Positions 19,656 through 28,786 of a stretch of DNA of 48,928 nucleotides are shown one piece after another (the stretch's first letter is position 1; each line of letters begins with the position of its first letter). The notes below the pieces were generated by a model, which saw nothing but the letters and a program-made list of their open reading frames with translations, was not told the DNA's origin and made no database searches. Made by a program: the position numbers and the translations under genes. The stretch comes from Methanolobus sp. (GTDB lineage: Archaea; Halobacteriota; Methanosarcinia; Methanosarcinales; Methanosarcinaceae). Location of the stretch: the NCBI RefSeq assembly GCF_016278385.1, contig NZ_JADQBY010000027.1, positions 1 through 48,928 of the forward strand, read 5' to 3'.

Positions 19656-19899
19656 TCAGTAAATATCTAATTCACTGGCCATTTCCCGATATAATTTCCC
19701 TTTGTCAGTTGTTACAAAAAAAACTCCCTTTTGCTCTATGAGCTGTTTTTCCTCAAGACTTGTAAGGTATTTGTTAGCAATTGTAGAATTCAGATTCGCA
19801 CCGTAAACTATCTGAGTTTTTTTAGCCCCGTCCTGTGCTATCTTTAATATAGCTATTATGATATCTAACCTACTCCGCCTAATAGTAATGCCCCCACAT
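19656..19899 (-). pseudogene. Winged-helix regulator with disrupted start (possible frameshift)
   Basis: A clear 75-codon frame ends at the TGA at 19656 and encodes an archaeal winged-helix domain (RRSRLDIIIAILKIAQDGAK, then YLTSLEEKQLIEQKG). It has no ATG, GTG or TTG start: the frame runs up to a TAA with no usable start codon. An ATG at 19899 is out of frame by one base, across a run of five Gs (19891-19895). With four Gs it would read ATG-TGG-GGC-ATT in frame. It is therefore either a frameshift mutation, a sequencing error, or a gene using an ATT start at 19883. Similar small proteins are DNA-binding regulators. Confidence 0.6.
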
Positions 19900-19930
19900 T
19901 CTATCCAAGTTTAACGCTAAAACTAACAAA

Positions 19931-19962
19931 TAGCAGTGCGTAAATTATAGCAGTGCGTAAAT
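19931..19962. repeat. Short tandem repeat TAGCAGTGCGTAAAT
   Basis: Two exact 15-bp copies at 19931-19945 and 19948-19962, period 17 bp, between the broken winged-helix gene and the tRNA. Just upstream of the disrupted gene, so it may be its operator or a replication-slippage scar. Confidence 0.5.
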
Positions 19963-20083
19963 AATAGTCTATTTAAATTATCATTAAACACGTATTTAAC
20001 ATCATCGACCCTAACAATAATATATTCTTAACAAAGGATTTATGAAACGTATACATAATTTGAAAAGCAAGGCAACAGTTAAA

Positions 20084-20091
20084 TTTATAAT
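20084..20091 (+). promoter_or_regulatory. TATA box of tRNA-Leu
   Basis: TTTATAAT lies 35-42 bp upstream of the mature tRNA 5' end, so transcription would start about 10-14 nt before it. This is the normal archaeal spacing. Confidence 0.5.
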
Positions 20092-20125
20092 AAATACTGC
20101 AATAGAGGTATCGTTAACTCCTGAT

Positions 20126-20211
20126 GCGGGAGTAACCAAGCGGTCAACGGTGGTAGACTCAAGATCTACTCGCGTAGGCGTTCGGGGGTTCGAGTCCCTT
20201 CTCCCGCACCA
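20126..20211 (+). tRNA. tRNA-Leu (anticodon CAA)
   Basis: Class II tRNA. The acceptor stem GCGGGAG pairs with CTCCCGC (20201-20207), followed by discriminator A and an encoded CCA at 20209-20211. D stem ACC/GGT; anticodon stem GTAGA/TCTAC with loop CTCAAGA and anticodon CAA at 20160-20162; a long variable arm (CGC/GCG stem); T loop TTCGAGT. It decodes UUG. The T stem contains two G-T pairs. No intron. Confidence 0.95.
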
Positions 20212-20229
20212 CATCAAAGGTGATCTTTT

Positions 20230-21069
20230 TTGTCCAATCCAATTCATTATGATACGGTTGTATCGGCTGTTTTTGATATTCTAAAAAAAGCAGAGACCAT
20301 GTTGCCAGATGATGTTGTCAATTCCCTCAAAATGGCTGTGACAGATGAAACATCCACTGTTGCAAAGGAACAACTTGAAGCAATCCTTAAGAACATCGAA
20401 ATTGCGGGCAACACGAAAGTTCCCATTTGCCAGGATACAGGAATACTCATATTTTTTGTTGAACTTGGACGTAAAGCTGTTTTAGACTTCAGTCTTGAGG
20501 ATGCTATCCTTGAAGGCGTTAGAGTAGCAACCGAATCCATTCCACTTCGCCCTAATGCCGTGGACCCTATAAATCGCAATAACAGCGGAAATAACATCGG
20601 AAAAGGGATCCCTGATATAAATTATGAACTGACAGAAGGAAGCAATATCAAAATAACTGTTGCTCCAAAGGGGGCAGGTTCAGAGAATATGAGCGCAATA
20701 AAAATGCTAAATCCAACTGAAAAGGACAGGATACGTAATTTTGTCCTTGAGACTGTTCTGAATGCAGGTGGTAAACCATGTCCACCAATAATAGTTGGTG
20801 TTGGCATTGGTGGCTCCTTTGACAAGGCCGCAAGAATTGCGAAATCAGCCCTACTTAAAAATGTTGACGATATGAATGAAGAAGAGCTAAATCTGCTCGA
20901 GGACATCAACTCCCTTGGAATAGGACCAATGGGACTTGGCGGAAAGACAACAGCACTTGCAGTACATATCAAAAAAGCTCATTGTCACACTGCATCACTC
21001 CCTGTAGCTGTAAATATCCAGTGCTGGGCCAATCGTCATGCATCAGTAACCCTGGGTGATGATGAATAA
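20230..21069 (+). CDS. fumA: Class I fumarate hydratase alpha subunit
   Basis: N-terminal half of the two-subunit [4Fe-4S] fumarase (fumarate + water to malate), used in the incomplete TCA pathway of methanogens. 279 residues. Cluster cysteines are visible in [24 protein letters not shown] and [10 protein letters not shown]. The start is TTG at 20230, preceded by AAAGGTGATC. That Shine-Dalgarno begins within about 5 nt of the tRNA CCA end, so the mRNA may start as a tRNA-mRNA precursor. The stop overlaps the beta-subunit ATG (TAATG). Domain-based naming; fumA here means the alpha subunit. Confidence 0.93.
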   Translation: MSNPIHYDTVVSAVFDILKKAETMLPDDVVNSLKMAVTDETSTVAKEQLEAILKNIEIAGNTKVPICQDTGILIFFVELGRKAVLDFSLEDAILEGVRVATESIPLRPNAVDPINRNNSGNNIGKGIPDINYELTEGSNIKITVAPKGAGSENMSAIKMLNPTEKDRIRNFVLETVLNAGGKPCPPIIVGVGIGGSFDKAARIAKSALLKNVDDMNEEELNLLEDINSLGIGPMGLGGKTTALAVHIKKAHCHTASLPVAVNIQCWANRHASVTLGDDE

Positions 21070-21644
21070 TGGTGTATCGACTGAGAACTCCATTGAAAGA
21101 AGAAGATATTAAAGAACTCAATGCCGGTGACATAGTATACCTGAGCGGAACTATATACACAGCCAGGGATGAAGCTCATGCAAGAATCCTGGAAATGGCA
21201 GAGGAGAAGAAAGAACTGCCCTTTGACCTGAAAGGTTCTGTAATCTATCACTGTGGGCCCCTTATGCGGGAACTGGATGGGAACTGGGAAGTTGTTGCTG
21301 CCGGACCTACTACAAGTGCCCGCATGTCGAAGATGACACCAGAACTTCTCAAGATACATGATGTCCGTGCCTTTGTGGGAAAAGGTGGAATGGACAATGT
21401 AAAAGAATCTATGGATAATAAGGCGGTCTACCTTGCTTTTACAGGAGGATGCGCCGCATTGGCAGCTATGAGCATTCAAAAAGTAACCCACGTCTATTGG
21501 CTGGACTTAGGCATGCCCGAAGCAGTATGGGAACTTGAAGTAAAAGATTTCGGACCTCTGGTTGTTGGAATAGACTCACATAAAAATGACCTGTTCTTGG
21601 AAATTAGTAAAAAAGCAAAGGCGGCTTATTCCAAACTCGAATAA
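21069..21644 (+). CDS. fumB: Class I fumarate hydratase beta subunit
   Basis: C-terminal half of the class I fumarase as a separate 191-residue subunit. Typical features: [23 protein letters not shown]-like start region, GAVIYHCGP-type segment (here VIYHCGPL), GPTTSARM, and VGKGGM. It begins at an ATG sharing one base with the alpha-subunit stop, so both subunits are made from one mRNA. It is convergent with the Tad-like locus; the 28 bp between are T-rich and may end both units. Confidence 0.93.
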   Translation: MVYRLRTPLKEEDIKELNAGDIVYLSGTIYTARDEAHARILEMAEEKKELPFDLKGSVIYHCGPLMRELDGNWEVVAAGPTTSARMSKMTPELLKIHDVRAFVGKGGMDNVKESMDNKAVYLAFTGGCAALAAMSIQKVTHVYWLDLGMPEAVWELEVKDFGPLVVGIDSHKNDLFLEISKKAKAAYSKLE

Positions 21645-21672
21645 GCCAGACTATTTATTTTTAATATTTGTT

Positions 21673-22662
21673 TCAAATCAAGAAAGTGAAGATACTCCAG
21701 GCGATAAGTGTCATAATAATAGAGTGTTTTAAACCCAAAAACGCCGAACCTTCACCCATCTGCCCTGCTACCAGTCCACTCATGAAACCCTGAATGACTG
21801 TTGCATGAAACATCAGACGGGTATACTTTGCCGGATCGAAAGCCCCAATGAAACTGCTTCCTGCACCTGCTGCAGATGCAGCCTTACCTGCTTCTGCCAT
21901 GGTTGGCACGAAGGTAGCAGTGAGCATGGCTATTACAAAAATGAAAACGAAGAATGACATGTAAGTGATAACCACATACACCATCATGTTACCACGTCTT
22001 TCACGCTCCAGCATTTTTACTTCTCTTGCATCACGGGCAGCAGCCTCGAGGACAGAAGATACACGACCTCCAGCCTTGCTTGCTTGGGTAATAAGGGAAA
22101 CTGACCTTACAATAATAGGGGTTGATATCCTAACTGCGAAAGTTTTCAATGACTCCTCAAAAGATACGCCCCATGACATTGAGGAATCCATTATCTGGAC
22201 TTCCTTGGTCAAAGCACCATATTCACCTTTAGCTACAGTATTAACAGCATTTGGAAGAGTTAACCCTGCCCTACTCATTTCAGATATATCCCTCAAAAAA
22301 GTAGGGAGGTACTCCTCGATTGTACTTGTCCTTTTGTACTTTTTATGAAAAGCAATGGAAGGAGGTGTTACAGCTAGAAGGACTGTGAAAATGATTACAT
22401 CATCAATTATTGGTGTACCCCAGGTAATGGCAAATCCAATCATAAAAAATACCAGAGCTACAGGAATACTAAGAGCAAACGTATATTCCGGATTTAGGCT
22501 AAGTGTTTTCACCGGTTCCTTGAAGAAGTTTTTCACAAGCACATTTCTAGTTGCTTCTTCCATCTTTGCATCTATCAGACTGTCTTCAAGCACAGATAGT
22601 TCTTCCTCTGTAAGCAATTCACTGGACTGTGTTTCTCTTCGGAAAAAATCAAGTATCTTCAT
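21673..22662 (-). CDS. TadC-like type II secretion F-domain membrane protein
   Basis: 329 residues. An N-terminal cytoplasmic part precedes hydrophobic pairs at about residues 67-100 and 235-260, and a final one at the C-terminus (LKHSIIMTLIAWSIFTFLI). A GspF/TadC domain lies between (FLRDISEMSRAGLTLPNAV...). Such proteins form the inner-membrane platform driven by the TadA-type ATPase. The ATG follows the previous gene directly, with GGAGGC as Shine-Dalgarno. It is the last gene of the four-gene Tad-like locus. Confidence 0.85.
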   Translation of the reverse strand: MKILDFFRRETQSSELLTEEELSVLEDSLIDAKMEEATRNVLVKNFFKEPVKTLSLNPEYTFALSIPVALVFFMIGFAITWGTPIIDDVIIFTVLLAVTPPSIAFHKKYKRTSTIEEYLPTFLRDISEMSRAGLTLPNAVNTVAKGEYGALTKEVQIMDSSMSWGVSFEESLKTFAVRISTPIIVRSVSLITQASKAGGRVSSVLEAAARDAREVKMLERERRGNMMVYVVITYMSFFVFIFVIAMLTATFVPTMAEAGKAASAAGAGSSFIGAFDPAKYTRLMFHATVIQGFMSGLVAGQMGEGSAFLGLKHSIIMTLIAWSIFTFLI

Positions 22663-22663
22663 T

Positions 22664-23587
22664 TTATGCCTCCGGAGTAAGCATACTGATGACTACCACA
22701 TACATTATGCTGCCAATTGGTATCAATGCGTAAATAATGATATAGAGGAAAGCCATCTGTGCATTTCCCATAATTGACATAATTGATATAACCACCACAA
22801 GGAAAAGAGGACCAGCAACAAAAGCCGTCACATAGGTTTCACCCATAAGGCCCAATGTCTCTAGGAATTCTTTCTGGGTCTGACGATTCTCCATGATATA
22901 TTGATCCGTCTTTATCTTGAAATAGGACTCAAGCTGACCACCAGACGTCACAACCGTAATTGCACCCTGCAGGAAGTCCTGCAATGAAGTGGAAGGAGTT
23001 GTAACTGCAAGATTCTTCATTGCACTGACAAGGTCCTGACCAAGTATCTCAAGATCACGTACCAGATAGCGGCACTCCACTGACATCTCACCATAAATGT
23101 CATTTATTGCAAGTGATCTGAAAAGATCAACGGGAAGCACACCTGCACCGGACATTGCAGACATGTAGTTCACAGCATATGGAAGCATGCTGTCAATTCT
23201 TCTTTTTCGGTCTCCTGCCATTATAGAAGGATATGCCTGGAACAACTTGTAGACAACTACAAACACCAGAATTGTGAACATTAAACCAAGTATTACACCT
23301 ACAATAATAGGCTTGTACTGAATTAACGGCTCAACCCATCCAGGGAACATGATTCTGGTAGCCTTCACGTCTGGGACACCAAACACCAGAAGAATTAATG
23401 AAATGAAACCAAGAGCACCAAAAGCACTCAGAATGGAACTTAACAGTGCACTGGACATGAAGACATCATAACTAACATCCATTCTGTTCTTCAGGATACT
23501 ATGACGAAGGCCAAAAAAATCAAGCCTTCTCTTTTCATAGTATTTTCCAAAAAGATTGTAAGCAAAAACTTCATAAATATTAACCAT
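22664..23587 (-). CDS. TadB-like type II secretion F-domain membrane protein
   Basis: 307 residues with four to five membrane segments: about residues 44-70, 90-115, and a C-terminal pair (FVAGPLFLVVVISIMSIMG, AFLYIIIYALIPIGSIMYV). The central GspF domain has the pattern YAVNYMSAMSGAGVLPVDLF. It probably pairs with the downstream TadC-like protein as the membrane platform. The ATG overlaps the ATPase stop by 8 nt, showing translational coupling. TadB/TadC naming is by position and class, not by close identity. Confidence 0.85.
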   Translation of the reverse strand: MVNIYEVFAYNLFGKYYEKRRLDFFGLRHSILKNRMDVSYDVFMSSALLSSILSAFGALGFISLILLVFGVPDVKATRIMFPGWVEPLIQYKPIIVGVILGLMFTILVFVVVYKLFQAYPSIMAGDRKRRIDSMLPYAVNYMSAMSGAGVLPVDLFRSLAINDIYGEMSVECRYLVRDLEILGQDLVSAMKNLAVTTPSTSLQDFLQGAITVVTSGGQLESYFKIKTDQYIMENRQTQKEFLETLGLMGETYVTAFVAGPLFLVVVISIMSIMGNAQMAFLYIIIYALIPIGSIMYVVVISMLTPEA

Positions 23588-25664
23588 ATAATTCCTGCCT
23601 TACAACTTTCATTATCATTTCCGGTTCACGGCTATAACCCACAATAATTTTTGTGAAATCCCTGAAATGCGTTATCTTCTTTACACGGGTCCATTCGAGG
23701 ATATCCTGTCGCTGCTTTAACTCATCACGAACTCTTTCTTCAGTCCAGCCACGGCTTTCCATAACACTTTCTATAACATAGGATCTACCTGAATACTGGA
23801 ACATGTCCTTTGAAGCATCCCATACAAACACGTCATTGGTAAGAAGTTCACCTGTTCTTGGATCAACACCAACTATTTCTGTAAGACTCTTGCAACGCCT
23901 GACACGTTCATCACCCACTTTGACCTGTACCTGTATTGCCACAAGGTCAAGTGCCTGGATCATAATCCTTGGTACGTTAATAGGAGGATTCTCAAGCCTG
24001 TGTACCACCGATTGCACTGAATCAGCGTGCATGGTTGAAAATGTAGTGTGACCAGTTGACATTGCCTGGAAAAGAACATAAGCTTCAGCTCCTCGAACTT
24101 CACCTACAAGGATGTATTCAGGCCTCTGCCTAAGAGATGCTCTCAAGAGTTCATACATCTCAATGGAACCTTTTTCCTCTCCGGAGAATGCTTGTCTGGT
24201 AACACCAGGTATCCAGTTAGGATGAGTAAGGTTAAGTTCCCTTGTATCTTCAATGGAAACAATTTTCATTTCCGGCTGGATGAAAAGTGAAACTGCATTC
24301 ATGGCTGTTGTCTTACCTGAAGCAGTACCTCCTGCAAAGACAAGACTCTTGCTCGAGTCTACAGCAAGCCACATGTATGCCATCATTGCAGTTGAGAAAG
24401 TATGGAATTCAATCAGATTTGCAGGAGTGATTGGATTATCCTTGAATCTTCTTATAGTAAAAGTACTTCCACGAGTTGTAATTTCTCTGCCTAATGTCAT
24501 CTGTATACGTGAACCATCAGGCATAGTAGCATCAAGCAATGGTCTTGCAATTGATATGTGTCTGCCACAAATTTGAGCAATCCTGATAGCAAATGAATCC
24601 AGCTGATCATCAGAAGCGAATTCTATGTTTGAAGGTATTGAGTTGTATTCTTTGTGGTAAATATATATAGGCGTATTAGGACCGTCACATGAAATATCCT
24701 CAATGTATGGATCCCTCATTAGTACATCTATCATACCGTAGCCCACATAGTCACGAACAATATGATATCTGATCCTCTCACGTTTTCTCGGAGAGATATC
24801 TATCTGGAATTCTTTCAGATACTCATACATATTTTCAGATAGGTACTCTTCTGCATCCTTACGGGATACCTTTTTGAGATTTACGTCAAGAGTTTCAACG
24901 AACTTTAACTTTATAGCATCCAGAAGTTCCTGTTCTTTTTTGGAAAGAACCGGTTTAACAGCCTGATACTGAAATTCATGGGATTCAGGATCATATGCTA
25001 TTCTGATGTAACCGTAAAGAGGATTTACCTCATATAACTCAACTTCCTTAAAAGGACTGTCTACAGGCATGGTAAGATCCACAATAGGCCCATGGTCTAC
25101 TACATTGTAAGGATCAAGATTTACTTTCTTTCTGGAAAAAAGTTTACTGACGCGATCAATTACTGACTCTGTTTCTTCTTCATCGATGACAAATTCGTCC
25201 TCAATTGGCTCTATTTTCAATATTTCAGAAATGGTCTTTTCCCAGAAGGATTCCCTATCATCCGGAACAGCATCACTATAAGATGAAATATAGACTTCAT
25301 CAACCCTACTCTTTAGGCTCTCGATGCTCACAGGCTCTGCATCCGGCAAGATTAGATCTGCAAGTTCATTTATGAAATCATCCTGATCTACTGCCAAGAC
25401 ATGATCTAACAACGTACTCTCATCTTCTTCATCCTGTTTTTCATTTGAAATCCCTTCAACAGGAATAGCAGAAGAGTCTATGATATCTGAAGAAGAGTCA
25501 GGTTTAATTTCTTCAGATCCATCATCTTCCGAGGCTTCCGGATATAAAAGAGGAACTTCTTCTCTTTCTAAAAAAAGCCCCTTGTCATCAACACTCACCG
25601 TTTCAACCGGAAGACCGCTTTCATCATCTTTATCTTCAGTTCGGTCACCTGAAATGTTATTCAA
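23580..25664 (-). CDS. TadA/VirB11-like secretion ATPase
   Basis: 694-residue type II/IV secretion ATPase. The first ~120 residues are very acidic and low-complexity, probably disordered. The ATPase core has Walker A GGTASGKTTA near residue 443, Walker B ILVGEVRGAEA near 517 and the His box TGHTTFSTMHADS soon after. It would power pilus assembly or secretion through the two GspF-type membrane proteins encoded next. The start is TTG at 25664 with only a weak Shine-Dalgarno, and no other initiator lies nearby. A 3' overlap of 8 nt couples it to the TadB-like gene. Confidence 0.9.
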   Translation of the reverse strand: MNNISGDRTEDKDDESGLPVETVSVDDKGLFLEREEVPLLYPEASEDDGSEEIKPDSSSDIIDSSAIPVEGISNEKQDEEDESTLLDHVLAVDQDDFINELADLILPDAEPVSIESLKSRVDEVYISSYSDAVPDDRESFWEKTISEILKIEPIEDEFVIDEEETESVIDRVSKLFSRKKVNLDPYNVVDHGPIVDLTMPVDSPFKEVELYEVNPLYGYIRIAYDPESHEFQYQAVKPVLSKKEQELLDAIKLKFVETLDVNLKKVSRKDAEEYLSENMYEYLKEFQIDISPRKRERIRYHIVRDYVGYGMIDVLMRDPYIEDISCDGPNTPIYIYHKEYNSIPSNIEFASDDQLDSFAIRIAQICGRHISIARPLLDATMPDGSRIQMTLGREITTRGSTFTIRRFKDNPITPANLIEFHTFSTAMMAYMWLAVDSSKSLVFAGGTASGKTTAMNAVSLFIQPEMKIVSIEDTRELNLTHPNWIPGVTRQAFSGEEKGSIEMYELLRASLRQRPEYILVGEVRGAEAYVLFQAMSTGHTTFSTMHADSVQSVVHRLENPPINVPRIMIQALDLVAIQVQVKVGDERVRRCKSLTEIVGVDPRTGELLTNDVFVWDASKDMFQYSGRSYVIESVMESRGWTEERVRDELKQRQDILEWTRVKKITHFRDFTKIIVGYSREPEMIMKVVRQELYG

Positions 25665-25748
25665 TTACTACCAACCCCAATATTAGTGGTCATATAATTT
25701 TCTTCAAAATTAACCATACAGCATCTAATCATGAATTTGATTGCGAGG

Positions 25749-26546
25749 TCATTTCTTGTCCTTTGACAATGAAAATTTCTTCCCCTTCTTTTTCTGATCT
25801 TTTCCTGCTTCCCTTCCAACAGTTTCAGCAGATACTTTTATGCCTGCTATTTCAGCCCCTTCTTTGTTGAAGCCAACTGCTGCCTGGGAACCTGGATACT
25901 TAACGACAACTGGTGCTTTAAAGGCCAGAGAATTCTTCACGTTATTATCTTCCCTTATTGTTGCCAGTATTTTGAGACCAAGAGCTGTTTCAATTCGTTC
26001 TGCACTTAACTCATTCTGAGTAACACCTGTCCTGTTGAGAAAAACTCCACGGAAAGGTTTTCCCATGTTATCAGAAATTGCCTTTATTTTCATTGCACCG
26101 GCAAGGGATACTATATCCGGGTTTACGACCAGAATAAGCTCATCTGCAAGTGATATGGAATTAATAGAATTTTTGTTGATACCTGTGGGAGAATCAATGA
26201 CAATAAAATCATATTTTTCTTTTATACCATCTATGATCTCACCGATAATGTCGGTATTTGCGTTCAAAAAACTGTGAAGAGAAATGCTTCCCGGTAAAAC
26301 ATGCAGATTATTTGGACCATCGTAAATGGCGTCTTTTAAATCTGCAGTGCCTGCAAGAACATCATGAAGGCTCGCTTTTGAAGTATCTAATCCCAACATC
26401 AGCCCGATAGTGGGCATTCCGATATCAGCATCAATTATAAGAGTCTTTTTTGCAAACCCTGCAAGTGCAGCACTAAGATTAATTGCAGCCGTAGTTGTGC
26501 CGACACCACCCTTCCCTGAAACAATCGTAATAGTCGTTGCTGTCAT
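25749..26546 (-). CDS. MinD/TadZ-like P-loop ATPase
   Basis: 265-residue ATPase of the MinD/ParA class. The deviant Walker A motif KGGVGTTT is at residues 12-19, followed by DADIGMPTIGLMLGLD and DSPTGINKNS. As the first gene of the Tad-like locus it fits TadZ/CpaE, which places the pilus machine in the cell. The C-terminal ~20 residues are strongly basic (KDQKKKGKKFSLSKDKK) and do not look like the usual amphipathic MinD membrane helix. 84 bp separate it from the ATPase gene. MinD proper or a flagellar FlhG-type role is possible, but the neighbours favour TadZ. Confidence 0.82.
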   Translation of the reverse strand: MTATTITIVSGKGGVGTTTAAINLSAALAGFAKKTLIIDADIGMPTIGLMLGLDTSKASLHDVLAGTADLKDAIYDGPNNLHVLPGSISLHSFLNANTDIIGEIIDGIKEKYDFIVIDSPTGINKNSINSISLADELILVVNPDIVSLAGAMKIKAISDNMGKPFRGVFLNRTGVTQNELSAERIETALGLKILATIREDNNVKNSLAFKAPVVVKYPGSQAAVGFNKEGAEIAGIKVSAETVGREAGKDQKKKGKKFSLSKDKK

Positions 26547-26697
26547 AAAATGCCTCTATATTATAGTTTCCTTTCCAGTTGAAGACCTGTCAATATCATG
26601 TCATCTAAAGTATATACTAAACTAAATATCACTTATAAATATAAATACATATCTATATAATATACTGATAAATTTGATGTATCAATTATCAATATAT

Positions 26698-27243
26698 ATG
26701 ATCAGAGAACATCTTGTTCACATGACACTACCTGAAGAAAAGGACATTAATCTCTTCCTTTATCACGCAAAACAATGTGATCCAAAGAAATGCACTGGCA
26801 AGAAAATGGCAAAGTTCGGACTTGTGAATCTTTTTGAAAAAATAGATAGAATACCTTCAGGGTCCATACTTCTTGACCCAATGGCAGAAAAAGCTCTGTC
26901 TCCTACAGATAATACTAAAAAAGGAATCACTGTCCTTGACTGTTCATGGGAAGAAGTTGAAAGGGTGTTTCCTCAACTGATGAAACTGCGACTTGAACAC
27001 CGTGCACTGCCATACCTTGTTGCTGCAAATCCAGTGAATTTTGGAAGGCCTTTCAAACTCACATCAGTTGAGGCCTTTGCCGCCACTCTGTACATACTGG
27101 GAAATAAACAGCAGGCAGAGAAAATCATGTCCAAATTCAACTGGGGGCACACGTTCATTGAACTGAACCACGAACCTCTTGAGGAATACTCACAAGCAAA
27201 AGATAGCAAAGATATCTTAAAGATACAAAGTGAATATATGTAA
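26698..27243 (+). CDS. tsr3: 16S rRNA aminocarboxypropyltransferase (Tsr3 family)
   Basis: Tsr3/DUF367 protein, which transfers the 3-amino-3-carboxypropyl group of SAM to an N1-methylpseudouridine of small-subunit rRNA. Recognised by [46 protein letters not shown] and [15 protein letters not shown]. The start is uncertain. TATA-like CTATATAATATA at 26653-26664 predicts transcription near 26684, which favours the ATG at 26698 as near-leaderless (181 residues) over upstream TTG/ATG at 26674/26677. An ATG at 26722 would also keep the whole domain. Confidence 0.9.
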   Translation: MIREHLVHMTLPEEKDINLFLYHAKQCDPKKCTGKKMAKFGLVNLFEKIDRIPSGSILLDPMAEKALSPTDNTKKGITVLDCSWEEVERVFPQLMKLRLEHRALPYLVAANPVNFGRPFKLTSVEAFAATLYILGNKQQAEKIMSKFNWGHTFIELNHEPLEEYSQAKDSKDILKIQSEYM

Positions 27244-27275
27244 ACTGACAGGCTGAGACAATCGGAAGTGGGAAA

Positions 27276-27728
27276 TTGATACAAATAGGAGTTATTGGTG
27301 CAGGCTCATGTGATCTAAATTTGAGGCAAATAGCAGAAGAAGTAGGCGCTGAGATTGCAAAAAAGAATGCTATACTTATCTGTGGAGGACATGGAGGGGT
27401 AATGGAAGCATCGGCTGCCGGTGCTAAAAAGGAAGGTGGAACCACAGTTGGGATTCTCCCGGGAGATAGCCGCAAAACTGCTAATCCTTTTATAGACATA
27501 GTAATTGTGACTGAAATGAGACATGCACGCAATGTCATAATTGCACGCTCTGCTGATGCACTAATAGCTGTCGGAGGAGAGTTTGGCACGCTTTCGGAAA
27601 TAGCACACTCCCTGAAAATGGGCAAAACCGTAGTTACACTGGATTCAAAATGGGATATTGAAGGCACCATTAAAGCAAAATGTCCAGAGGATGCTGTCAG
27701 AATCGCAATTAACAGCATTGAAATGTAA
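27276..27728 (+). CDS. SLOG/LOG-like Rossmann protein (TIGR00725 type)
   Basis: 150 residues. It has the SLOG nucleotide-binding pattern: IGVIGAGSC at the N-terminus, ICGGHGGVMEASAAGAKKEGG at about 34-54, and GGEFGTLSEIA later. Relatives include LOG-type nucleotide phosphoribohydrolases and sensor domains; substrate is unknown. The start is TTG at 27276 with GGAAGTGGG upstream. It follows tsr3 by 32 nt and is probably in the same operon. It converges with xthA. Confidence 0.82.
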   Translation: MIQIGVIGAGSCDLNLRQIAEEVGAEIAKKNAILICGGHGGVMEASAAGAKKEGGTTVGILPGDSRKTANPFIDIVIVTEMRHARNVIIARSADALIAVGGEFGTLSEIAHSLKMGKTVVTLDSKWDIEGTIKAKCPEDAVRIAINSIEM

Positions 27729-27770
27729 GAATACAACTGGATTTTATTGTTTATTCATTTTATTTTTAGA

Positions 27771-28544
27771 TTAAAATTCAAGGTTGATGCCTATTGGACA
27801 GTGGTCGGAACCCATTACATCAGGCAGAATGAACGCATCTTTTATATTGTTTTTAATATTGTCACTTGCAAAGAAGTAATCTATTCTCCATCCAACATTT
27901 CTTTCCCTTGCCCTTGTCCTCATACTCCACCAAGTATAGTTCTCCGGTCCTTCATTGAACATTCTTAAAGTATCCACATATCCGTTATCTAATAGTTTGT
28001 CAATCCAAGCACGTTCTTCTGGAAGGAAACCGGAGACTGTTTCGTTATCTTTCGGGCGGGCAAGGTCTATTTCCTTGTGCGCAGTGTTAACGTCCCCACA
28101 TACGATAATTTTCTTGCCTTTAGACTTGAGGGTATTGGCATAATCAAGGAAAGCATCATAAAACTCCATTTTATAATCAAGCCTCTCAGTGGATGCCTTA
28201 CCGTTAGGGAAGTATATGTTGAAAAGGACAAAGTCCCCATAGTCAGCTATCTGAATGCGGCCCTCACTGTCAAACTTATCAATGCCGAATCCACATTTAA
28301 TATCAACCGGTTCTTTTTTAGTGTAAATAGCAACACCGCTGTAACCTTTTTTCTCAGCGGAGGAAAAATAATTGAGGTAACCGTCAATTTCAAGCATCTC
28401 AGTAGGAAGTTGTTCCCTGCGGGCTTTTGTTTCCTGGATGCAGAGTATATCGGGTCCCTCTTCATTAAACCAATCAAGGAAACCCTTTTTGTGAACTGCC
28501 CTGATACCATTTACATTCCATGAAATTATCCTTATGTTGCTCAT
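27771..28544 (-). CDS. xthA: Exodeoxyribonuclease III / AP endonuclease
   Basis: Base-excision repair enzyme of the exonuclease III family (257 residues). Motifs: [10 protein letters not shown] at the N-terminus, [13 protein letters not shown] (metal-binding Glu), [38 protein letters not shown] and the terminal GSDHCPIGI with catalytic Asp-His. A GGAGA Shine-Dalgarno precedes the ATG. It diverges from the PerR-type oxidative-stress operon. Confidence 0.95.
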   Translation of the reverse strand: MSNIRIISWNVNGIRAVHKKGFLDWFNEEGPDILCIQETKARREQLPTEMLEIDGYLNYFSSAEKKGYSGVAIYTKKEPVDIKCGFGIDKFDSEGRIQIADYGDFVLFNIYFPNGKASTERLDYKMEFYDAFLDYANTLKSKGKKIIVCGDVNTAHKEIDLARPKDNETVSGFLPEERAWIDKLLDNGYVDTLRMFNEGPENYTWWSMRTRARERNVGWRIDYFFASDNIKNNIKDAFILPDVMGSDHCPIGINLEF

Positions 28545-28670
28545 TTTGTGTCTCCGGGAACTTTGATGAGTAGTTGAGAACTTATCTATTAAGTATCTTG
28601 CTCAACAGCTTGTATTTTTCCTGAGCCTGAAAAACCATATTCCTACTAAGAACGATCATGATATATAGTA

Positions 28671-28729
28671 CTAAATAGGTCTAAATACTAAATAAGAATA
28701 ATGCTTAAATAATAATAATTACTATTTAG
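28671..28729. promoter_or_regulatory. CTAAATA repeats upstream of the Fur/PerR-type operon
   Basis: CTAAATA occurs three times (28671-28677, 28681-28687, 28688-28694) and once inverted as TATTTAG (28723-28729). Between them lies AT-rich AAATAATAATAATTACTATTT, an imperfect palindrome of the kind bound by Fur/PerR proteins. Candidate autoregulatory operator and core promoter. Confidence 0.45.
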
Positions 28730-28786
28730 GATTTGTTCTTACATATGAGATGTGAGAAATATGAAAAACAAAAAAGTGGGACAAAT

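Noticed and set aside
20042-20284. Open frames across the tRNA region on both strands
   Set aside because: They read through tRNA-Leu and its promoter and have no recognisable protein features.
28077-28523. Long plus-strand ORF opposite xthA
   Set aside because: Antisense shadow of a gene with clear exonuclease III motifs.
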